Of a stretch of DNA of 64,000 nt, positions 58,053 through 64,000 are shown piece after piece (within the stretch, counting starts at the first letter, position 1; each line of letters opens with the position of its first letter). The stretch comes from JACPNO01 sp963825405. GTDB lineage: Bacteria > Acidobacteriota > Terriglobia > Bryobacterales > Bryobacteraceae. Location of the stretch: contig CAWGTB010000003.1 in NCBI GenBank assembly GCA_963825405.1, positions 1,426,001-1,490,000 of the forward strand, given 5' to 3'. The notes below the pieces were generated by a model. That model was not told the origin of the DNA, did no database searches, and was given only the letters and a program-made list of their open reading frames with translations. Position numbers and translations under genes: made by a program.

Positions 58053-58820
58053 TCAGGCTCTGGCGATTACCAAATCACCCAGCAAATCCTCCAGCAGAGG
58101 CGATTGCGGATAGGGATGCCCCTTGTAGCGCCGAAAACCTTCAGCAAACTCGACTCCGGCGCGCTGGCCATTCTCCCGCGTCCAGCGTTCCATCATGCGT
58201 AGATAATCGTCGATGCCATGCTGACGGAGCAGCCAGGCACGCTGGCTGGCATGTTCCGCCAGCATCGCCTGTTTTGCCGCAAAGTGTCCTCTGATATCCA
58301 CATGAAAGTCCGGCAGGACCGGGCGGCCCTCGCGATCCACCCCGCCGATGGCGTCCATAAAGTAAAGATGCGGGATGGCTGAAAGCGGCGGTGCCGCATC
58401 GGCAATTCCGGTGTGGTAGTTAGGCACCGGCGCGGCGAAGCAGGCATCCCGGACCAATTGGCTGGTAGCTTCGTGATCCGACAAATAATCGACCGGCGCG
58501 GCTGTAAGGATCAAGGCGGGGCGGAGCAGTCGCAGCAATTCGACCACCCGCCGGCGCGAGGCGTCATCGTTGAAAATGGCCAGGTCGCGAAACTCGGCGC
58601 AGTGGTAAGCGGCGCCGATGAGGCCCGCCGCGCGTGCGGCTTCCTCCCGGCGAATGGCGGCAATGGCTTCAGGAGTCTGATCGCTCGCGCCGCCGTCTCC
58701 CGGCGTCATGCTGACGATGGTTATCTGATGTCCGGCTGCGGCGAGGGCGGATAACGTGCCGGCGGCCAGGAACTCGATATCGTCAGGATGAGCGTGAACG
58801 GCGAGGATCGATGTCTTCAC
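58053..58820 (-). CDS. PIG-L/LmbE-family zinc deacetylase
   Basis: 255 residues. The zinc motif AHPDDIEF (HPDD) is near the N-terminus, and the second His lies in the DYLSDHEATSQLV region. The family removes acetyl groups from N-acetylglucosamine-type substrates, including in mycothiol/bacillithiol and glycolipid synthesis. It overlaps the HU gene by ATGA. Confidence 0.9.
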   Translation of the reverse strand: MKTSILAVHAHPDDIEFLAAGTLSALAAAGHQITIVSMTPGDGGASDQTPEAIAAIRREEAARAAGLIGAAYHCAEFRDLAIFNDDASRRRVVELLRLLRPALILTAAPVDYLSDHEATSQLVRDACFAAPVPNYHTGIADAAPPLSAIPHLYFMDAIGGVDREGRPVLPDFHVDIRGHFAAKQAMLAEHASQRAWLLRQHGIDDYLRMMERWTRENGQRAGVEFAEGFRRYKGHPYPQSPLLEDLLGDLVIARA

Positions 58821-59119
58821 AATAACGGAGACGCGACGTGGCCCGTTTTCGCAACAGCGGCTTTCAATTCGAGACCGGGCGCGAATCGCGCAACCCGACG
58901 CTCGGCGATTTCGACGGCAATGCCTCGCTGCGGATCGCGCACCCGCCGCGCTTTGCGATTGGCCACGGCGAACGTGCCGAAGCCAACAAGTGTGACGCGA
59001 TCGCCCTTGAGAAGGCTAGCCTGGACGCCGTCCATGAAGGAGTTGAGCGCTTTGCCGGCTTGGATTTTGGTCAAGCCCGCGTCGGTCGCCATCTTTTCCA
59101 CCAGGTCTCGCTTGTTCAC
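58817..59119 (-). CDS. HU-family nucleoid-associated DNA-binding protein
   Basis: 100 residues. VNKRDLVEKMATDAGLTKIQAGKAL and the DNA-binding arm RVTLVGFGTFAVANRKARRV match HU. The usual GRNP of the arm reads RDPQRG, a modest departure. The GTG at 59119 with AAGGAA upstream gives the typical HU N-terminus; a longer frame would extend into non-homologous sequence. It is translationally coupled to the deacetylase gene. Confidence 0.9.
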   Translation of the reverse strand: MNKRDLVEKMATDAGLTKIQAGKALNSFMDGVQASLLKGDRVTLVGFGTFAVANRKARRVRDPQRGIAVEIAERRVARFAPGLELKAAVAKTGHVASPLL

Positions 59120-59218
59120 GGCAATTTCCTTAGTAAGGCCCGCGAGGTTATCAAAGGCAGGCAGCGGTGTCAATCGCTGCGGTGCAACGCTGGGGCGCAA
59201 CGATCGAGTGGTTTTTCT

Positions 59219-59947
59219 TTATGCCGCAATAAACTCACGTCTACCCCTTGGAGCAGTAGGCTGTTCCGAATGCTTGGACGTCTTGTCGACGCAAAAGGAT
59301 ACGGGTCGTCGATTCAGCAATGGAGTTTCGGTGGACGATGCGTCGACGGTTCCGAGGTTCTTCAGCCCGTGCAGCGCCAGTTGGTAACGATCCTCAACTC
59401 CAAGTTTGGTGAACAGCTTCGACAGATACACCTTGACGGTTCCTTCTGAGATGGAGAGGCGGTACGCGATCTCTTTATTTCTGAGGCCCTGGGCTACCAG
59501 CGCCACCAGTTGGGACTCGCGCGGGCTCACTCTGACGCGCACGGCGTTCAAGACTCGAGTGGCCAGGCTGGGATCGTACCAGAGTTCACCCTGGCATACC
59601 TGGCGCAGGCACTGCAGCAACGTCTCAGGCGAGACTTTGTAGGGTATAACGCCTCGCACTCCGAGATCGAAGGCCTGAATCACGAACTCAATGGACGCTG
59701 TTGCGCTTTGCCGCAGCACGATTTGAGCCCGGGGTATCGCCTCTCGCAATTGAGTGAGCGTGGCCAGCGTCAGCGCAGGAGCCATGTCAAGCAGAAGTAC
59801 ATCCGCGCGCTGAGCGTCAGGCAGGTTCGCCAGGGCCGCTGGGTCATCGCAAGACGCCGTGATTTCCATGTCAGGCGTGCCTTTAACGACCGATAACAAT
59901 CCGCAGGCGGTCAACGGCTCATCCGTGCATACGACAATGTTTCGCAT
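59219..59947 (-). CDS. NarL/LuxR-type response regulator
   Basis: 242 residues. The receiver has IVVCTDEPL, the phospho-acceptor Asp in VLLLDMAP and a Lys in GVIPYKVS. The C-terminal HTH is VSPRESQLVALVAQGLRNKEIAYRLSISEGTVKVYLSKL. A 35-residue basic tail follows. No histidine kinase is adjacent. Translation is probably controlled by the leader hairpin just upstream. Confidence 0.88.
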   Translation of the reverse strand: MRNIVVCTDEPLTACGLLSVVKGTPDMEITASCDDPAALANLPDAQRADVLLLDMAPALTLATLTQLREAIPRAQIVLRQSATASIEFVIQAFDLGVRGVIPYKVSPETLLQCLRQVCQGELWYDPSLATRVLNAVRVRVSPRESQLVALVAQGLRNKEIAYRLSISEGTVKVYLSKLFTKLGVEDRYQLALHGLKNLGTVDASSTETPLLNRRPVSFCVDKTSKHSEQPTAPRGRREFIAA

Positions 59948-59953
59948 TTCGTT

Positions 59954-59999
59954 TTAGCTCCCTTGCCTATCTAAGGCAAGCCAAGCACCAGAGAGCTAA
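59954..59999 (-). promoter_or_regulatory. Ribosome-site-sequestering leader hairpin of the LuxR gene
   Basis: On the minus strand TTAGCTC (59999-59993) pairs with GAGCTAA (59960-59954), extended by one wobble. An inner hairpin (TTGCC..GGCAA, 59979-59963) lies between. The Shine-Dalgarno GGGAG is inside the outer stem, 10 nt before the ATG at 59947. This geometry would hide the ribosome site unless the stem opens. Inferred from sequence only. Confidence 0.45.
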
Positions 60000-60149
60000 G
60001 GTGCGTCCTTTCAATCAAAACTAGCTAAAGTAAACATGAGGGATTTCACGCGATCGCCGCCGATGGTCGCGCAATTCTGTGGAATTTCACTCAATTGCAC
60101 GGTGAAACCCAACGAAGCGGTATCAATCGCTGTGCCTGATTGCGCCCGG

Positions 60150-62357
60150 TCACGGCGCGAAGTAGCCGTTGAGATCGAGTATCAGATACGTTAAGTCCGA
60201 CGCGAACGCGCTGACCAATCCGTTCATCGTTGGCACGATCGCCATGTTCGAACTAATCGCCCCGTCAAGCGCATTCAGTGTGGCCACTTCCGGCTGCGGC
60301 TGCCCCTGAGGCCACATAGAGAGGAACCCGAGCGGTCCTGGCGGCACCACCGTAACACTGAAGACAAAAGCTCGCGCTGCCGGGGGAGCCCCGCACCCGC
60401 TGGCGGTAACATTTACGTCGCTCGATCCCTGGCGCGGCAGCGCGCCGGGAGGTTGGCGGGTATCCACTACGCGGCAGGGCGGCAGGTTGAACAGCGACAG
60501 TCCACCGGTCGCTGGGGGAGCGAAATACCCGTTAATGTCGATCACAAGATCCGTGTTATCGGTTGCGAATACATCCACAGTCCCGTTGAGGCCCGCTGGC
60601 ACAATCACTGCATTCCCTGTGATCGTCCCAGTAAGCGCATTGAGCGACGCCACTACCGGCTGTGGTTCTCCGGTTGGCCATACGGTGAGATACCCCAGCG
60701 GTCCGGGCGGCACGGCAGTGACGTTCAGTGAATACGCCTTTGCCGTCTGGGGCACATTACACGGGCTGGAGAGTAGCGGGAAGGTGCGGCTCCGCTGGCC
60801 CGTCATTCCCGGTCCTCCGAGTGGCCCAGTCGAGCTACGCGTATCCGCGATGCGGCAAGGGGTCAGGGGAAAAAAGGCCAGTGCGGCAGGCGTCGTATCG
60901 GGCACAAAATAGCCATTGATATCCAGCACCAGGTCGGTTGTATCCGTTACGTAGACAGTGATCGCTCCATCCGAACCCGCTGGCACAATCGCGGCATTTG
61001 ATTTGATTCTTCCGTCCAATGAATTAAGAATGGACGCAAGAGGTTGAGGCTGGCCGGTGGGCCAAAGCGTCAGGTATCCCAGGGTTCCAGCCGGGACCAC
61101 TGCCACGTTTAGTGAATAAGCGGCCGCAGTGGAGGGAATGCCGCATGCGCTGTTTGGAATCGGGAAGTCCCGCGATGTCTGGCCGGCAATGCTCGGCGCT
61201 CCAAACGTGCCAGTTGCATTCCGTGTATCCGCAACGCGGCAAGGAGTCACCGGCACGAAACGCAGAGCCGTCGTCACTGGAGGCGCTACAACAGGCTCTC
61301 GCACATAGGCGTGCTCGCGATTATTCGCATCGACATATGTCCCTGTGATCGCGCTCCCTCCGTTCAAGCTTTCGACGGTCGCGACGTGGGTGCCTTGATG
61401 GGCTTGAGTGCCCGCTCCCGGGGCTTCAAAAACCGTGATGACACCGTTGGCATCGCGCAGGTAGCCATGGGTCACGCCATTCGAATCGAACATGCTTCCC
61501 GCGACCTCGCCCTTGGCGTTAATGGTCGCCGCAGAGGTTCCGAAGCCCGGGTCCGTTCCCGCTCCCGGGGCATCAATTATAGTGATGACGCCGTTGGGGT
61601 CGCGCAAGAATCCGTGGAGCACCTGATCGGCGCTCGAAGTGTTTCCGGCAACTGCACCAAACAGATTGACATCCTGCGGGGTTGTGCTTGCTGCCGCATC
61701 AAAAGAAATGAAGGTTCCCTGGCTGGTGCGCAAGAAGCCGTGTCCCTCGAAAACGCTGCCGGTAACCGCGCCCGTCGATTCGTCAATGTTGGAAGCCAGC
61801 GTGCCCTGCGAGTTGGGAACGTCGATCGTAGTGAAATTTCCCTGCGAGTCCCGCAGGAAGCTGTGGACCGTGGTGCCAACAATATAGTATCCGGCGATGG
61901 TGCCGGCGGCGCTGATACCGGCAGGGCGGGTTCCCTGGTTGGGGCCAGTCCCCGCGCCTGGGGCGTCGAACGATGTGAAGATGCCGGCCGGGGAGCGCAC
62001 ATAGCCATGCCGTGCACCATTTGAGTCAATGTAATGACCTGTCGCGGCTCCAGCGCGATTGATGCCATCCACCCCTTCAGTGCCCTGACCAGAAAGTGTG
62101 CCCGCGCCCGGGGCATCAAATGTTGTGATGACGCCATCCGGTGACCGCAGAAATGCATGTGCTGCGCCATTCGAGTCAAAGTACCTTCCTGCGATGGTAC
62201 CCGTCGAAGTAATACGCTGGCCTTCGGTGTCTTTGGCGCCCGGCACGTCAAACGTTACAAAAGTGAAGCTGGACGCTTGAACAGGTAGCGAGAGATATAG
62301 CCCCAGGCTGCAAAGCGCTAAGGCGCGGTATTTTGCCAGCATTGTTCGGTTCTTCAC
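60150..62357 (-). CDS. Secreted HAF-repeat protein with three C-terminal tandem domains
   Basis: 735 residues. Signal peptide (ALALCSLGLYLSLPVQASS), then about seven HAF-like repeats (about 30-370; repeated DGVITTFDAPGAGT and HGFLRD motifs). Three homologous domains of about 120-135 residues follow, each starting TPCRVADTR-like and ending LDINGYFVP-like (about 370-735). Probably extracellular or surface-exposed; function unknown. The GTG at 62357 has GGAG about 10 bp upstream; an ATG lies 15 bases in. Confidence 0.85.
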   Translation of the reverse strand: MKNRTMLAKYRALALCSLGLYLSLPVQASSFTFVTFDVPGAKDTEGQRITSTGTIAGRYFDSNGAAHAFLRSPDGVITTFDAPGAGTLSGQGTEGVDGINRAGAATGHYIDSNGARHGYVRSPAGIFTSFDAPGAGTGPNQGTRPAGISAAGTIAGYYIVGTTVHSFLRDSQGNFTTIDVPNSQGTLASNIDESTGAVTGSVFEGHGFLRTSQGTFISFDAAASTTPQDVNLFGAVAGNTSSADQVLHGFLRDPNGVITIIDAPGAGTDPGFGTSAATINAKGEVAGSMFDSNGVTHGYLRDANGVITVFEAPGAGTQAHQGTHVATVESLNGGSAITGTYVDANNREHAYVREPVVAPPVTTALRFVPVTPCRVADTRNATGTFGAPSIAGQTSRDFPIPNSACGIPSTAAAYSLNVAVVPAGTLGYLTLWPTGQPQPLASILNSLDGRIKSNAAIVPAGSDGAITVYVTDTTDLVLDINGYFVPDTTPAALAFFPLTPCRIADTRSSTGPLGGPGMTGQRSRTFPLLSSPCNVPQTAKAYSLNVTAVPPGPLGYLTVWPTGEPQPVVASLNALTGTITGNAVIVPAGLNGTVDVFATDNTDLVIDINGYFAPPATGGLSLFNLPPCRVVDTRQPPGALPRQGSSDVNVTASGCGAPPAARAFVFSVTVVPPGPLGFLSMWPQGQPQPEVATLNALDGAISSNMAIVPTMNGLVSAFASDLTYLILDLNGYFAP

Positions 62358-62430
62358 CGTATGAGTTCTCCATGGTTAGACGCGGGTCCCGATTCTATCC
62401 TTGTCCGCCTTAGTTGGCAAACACCCATTT

Positions 62431-62440
62431 GGGGGGGGGG
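62431..62440. repeat. Homopolymer of ten G upstream of the HAF gene
   Basis: Ten consecutive G, followed by AGGG, about 75-85 bp upstream of the HAF start codon (a C-tract on its coding strand). Such tracts are prone to slippage and G-quadruplex formation. Confidence 0.8.
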
Positions 62441-62465
62441 AGGGTCTCCGGGGTTTTGCGGATGC

Positions 62466-62500
62466 CAAAAAGAAAAAAGACCGCCGGGGTTAGCGGCGGC
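62466..62500 (-). terminator. Rho-independent terminator of the radical SAM gene
   Basis: On the minus strand CCGCC pairs with GGCGG around an 8-nt loop, followed by TCTTTTTTCTTTTT. It lies about 30 bp after the stop at 62529. Confidence 0.8.
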
Positions 62501-62528
62501 CTGGTGCATTCGAATCGCTGGTAAGCGA

Positions 62529-64000
62529 TTAGTCTCCGAACGAGCCTACTTCTTCGCGCTCTTCCACCGGCTTAGGCGCAGGTTTGATCCCAGCGATGCC
62601 GCTGAGCGGAACGAATCCGGCTTCGACCGGCTTTTCCTTCAGTACCACTTCGCGATACAGCTTGGCCATACGGGCGTTCTCGGCATCCATGCTTCAGCTT
62701 TTCATCGCGCGCGCGAATCTTCTCTTCGCGGGCATTCTTGGCGATGCCCAGCTTGTCGAGGTCATGCTGCAAGCCCTTGGCTACGGCTTCGGCGTTGAGC
62801 ACCAGCGAGTGTTCCTTGTTTTCGAGAGCGACATTCTTGCCGCCGGCGATGATCTCGTGGCGGCCGTGCTCTTCATACCACTTGGTGAGCGTGGCGGTCA
62901 TGTGCATCTTCTCGATGATGTTGCGCCAGCCCACGCCGGTGTTGTACGCGCAGAAGGAAATTTCGCCTTCCTGCGTGGCGTAGGGAATGATGCACTGCTC
63001 GGTGCGGCGGAAATCGTAGTTGAACAGATCCTGGAACCACATTCCGGCGATGAACAGGAAGTTCCAGCGGTCGCCGCGGCGCTTCTCGATGTCGGCCATG
63101 GTGCGGTCGCCGGAAACCTTGCCGTAGTTGCGGCCGGTTGCTCCGAAGCACTTGTCGAACTTCTGCAGCAGATCGGACAGCCGGAAGTGCGTGGGCGATT
63201 GGAACGGATCGTAGTTGCGCAGCAGCGAAAGCGCCACGCCGACAATCGAGAGGAACTTGCCGCGAGCCGCGTCATTGACGCGCGCGACATCTTTGGCCAG
63301 CCGCTCGGCGTTGAGGAACTTGGTAACCGGCGCGGATTCCTTGGTTTCCTTGTCCACCATGATGGCCAGGCCGACGCCGCAGTTCGGATGGCATCCGCAG
63401 CTCAATTGTCCCCAGCCGTGCTCGGGGCCATGCACCAGATCGGCCCAATCGGAGAACGTGCTCATGAAGGAAATCGGGAACCAGTCGCGCGCGGGCTCGC
63501 CCAGGCCGGTCTGGTCTTTCACGTCGTGCGCCAGATGAGACAGCGTGTAGCGCTGGGCGTGGCGGCGATCGTCGGTGATGGCTTCGTCGCGGCCGGTGAA
63601 AGATACCGGCTGGAAGGAGCAGAACGGAATCTTCTTGGGATTGTCCAGCGCGAACTCAACGATGCGGCCCACCTGCTCGTTGTTGATGCCGTTGATGATC
63701 GTGGTAACCGGCACGATGTCGACGCCGTTGCTGTACAGGTTTTCGATCGCGCGCAGCTTCACATCGAACAGATTGCCAACCATGCGGTGCGAGTTGGCGG
63801 CGTTGCCGATGCCGTCGAACTGCAGGTACGCGTAGCGCAGCCCGGCTTCGGCGGCCTGCTTGCAAAATTCCGGACTCTTGGCGAACTCGATGCCATTGGT
63901 GGCCGCCTGCACGCTGTTGTAGCCGACTTTGCGCGAGTAGCGGACGGCGTCCAGGAAGTACGGCGAGAGCGTCGGCTCGCCACCCGAAAACTGCACCGAC
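62529..64000 (-). CDS. Radical SAM protein, COG1964/tetraether-synthase-like (5' end cut off; one frameshift)
   Basis: About 490 visible residues; the N-terminal CxxxCxxC region lies beyond 64000. SGGEPTLSPYFLDAVRYSRK, AATNGIEFAK and especially YAYLQFDGIGN match the COG1964 (MJ0619-like) group that includes archaeal tetraether synthase Tes and bacterial relatives. A cysteine cluster CGCHPNCGVG could bind an auxiliary Fe-S cluster. One extra base near 62690-62692 separates RDEKLK from MDAENARMAKLYREVV. The true C-terminus is EVGSFGD. Confidence 0.8.

Noticed and set aside
1..64000. CRISPR array, prophage, integron or transposase
   Set aside because: No regularly spaced direct repeats, integrase, capsid or transposase motifs were found.
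1..64000. tRNA or rRNA genes
   Set aside because: No cloverleaf-like sequence or rRNA segment was recognised in the intergenic gaps, which are all short.

Overview
The window is a gene-dense chromosomal segment of high-GC bacterial DNA, with about 70 genes and no gap longer than about 260 bases. I see no tRNA, rRNA, CRISPR array, phage or transposase. The family content suggests an Acidobacteriota genome of the Solibacter/Bryobacter type: paired M16 peptidases, a YXWGXW lipoprotein, a cytochrome c with a copper-monooxygenase-like domain, a PEGA-domain Ser/Thr kinase, a HAF-repeat surface protein, a secreted RidA, a LysW-like ribbon and a COG1964-type radical SAM enzyme. This assignment is inferred from gene families, not from a marker gene.

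Layout. 1-6.1 kb (minus strand): an M16 protease pair, a His-rich protein, a secreted cytochrome c and a Pro/Gly-rich secreted protein. 6.2-11.2 kb (plus): a small lipoprotein, an ABC exporter, folD, coaE and an HtrA protease. 11.2-15.4 kb (plus): a tight sugar-phosphate operon (HAD phosphatase, deoxyhypusine-synthase-like protein, PfkB kinase, ROK kinase, SIS isomerase). 15.4-18.2 kb (minus): a secreted unknown, a zinc alcohol dehydrogenase and an inositol-phosphatase-like enzyme. 18.2-27.5 kb: small proteins, RidA, a pseudouridine synthase, a degraded HutI beside FtcD, LipA, VOC, MFS, TPR and membrane proteins. 27.5-32.8 kb: a probable polyphosphate module (Ppx/GppA with two CHAD proteins, facing two thymidylate-kinase-like proteins and SixA). 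32.9-34.8 kb: an ECF sigma module. 34.8-42.7 kb (minus): a ten-gene housekeeping and envelope operon (DinB, KDPG aldolase, Trm112, GT9, MsbA, YicC, Gmk, RpoZ, CoaBC, UDG). 42.8-44.4 kb: a degenerate HtrA and a LuxR regulator. 44.4-49.2 kb: one giant kinase-TPR-PEGA gene. 49.3-52.9 kb: a galactonate-dehydratase-like enzyme, a single-module AAA+ ATPase, a broken RelBE pair and an SDR. 53-57.8 kb: a GAF-like protein, a lytic transglycosylase, an aminotransferase and a small protein. 58-64 kb (minus): a PIG-L deacetylase, HU, LuxR, a HAF protein and a truncated radical SAM gene.

Two global features stand out. First, 16 otherwise well-conserved genes are interrupted by single-base frameshifts: about 23 insertions and 2 deletions by my reading. 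The rejoined lengths agree with these counts modulo 3. The strong insertion bias and the presence of essential genes (coaBC, lipA) point to uncorrected long-read error rather than decay. I annotate these genes at full span. Second, palindromic dispersed repeats have had coding consequences. One repeat family supplies the start of the signal peptide of two unrelated secreted proteins. A different nested palindrome lies immediately beyond the truncated end of a RelE toxin remnant.
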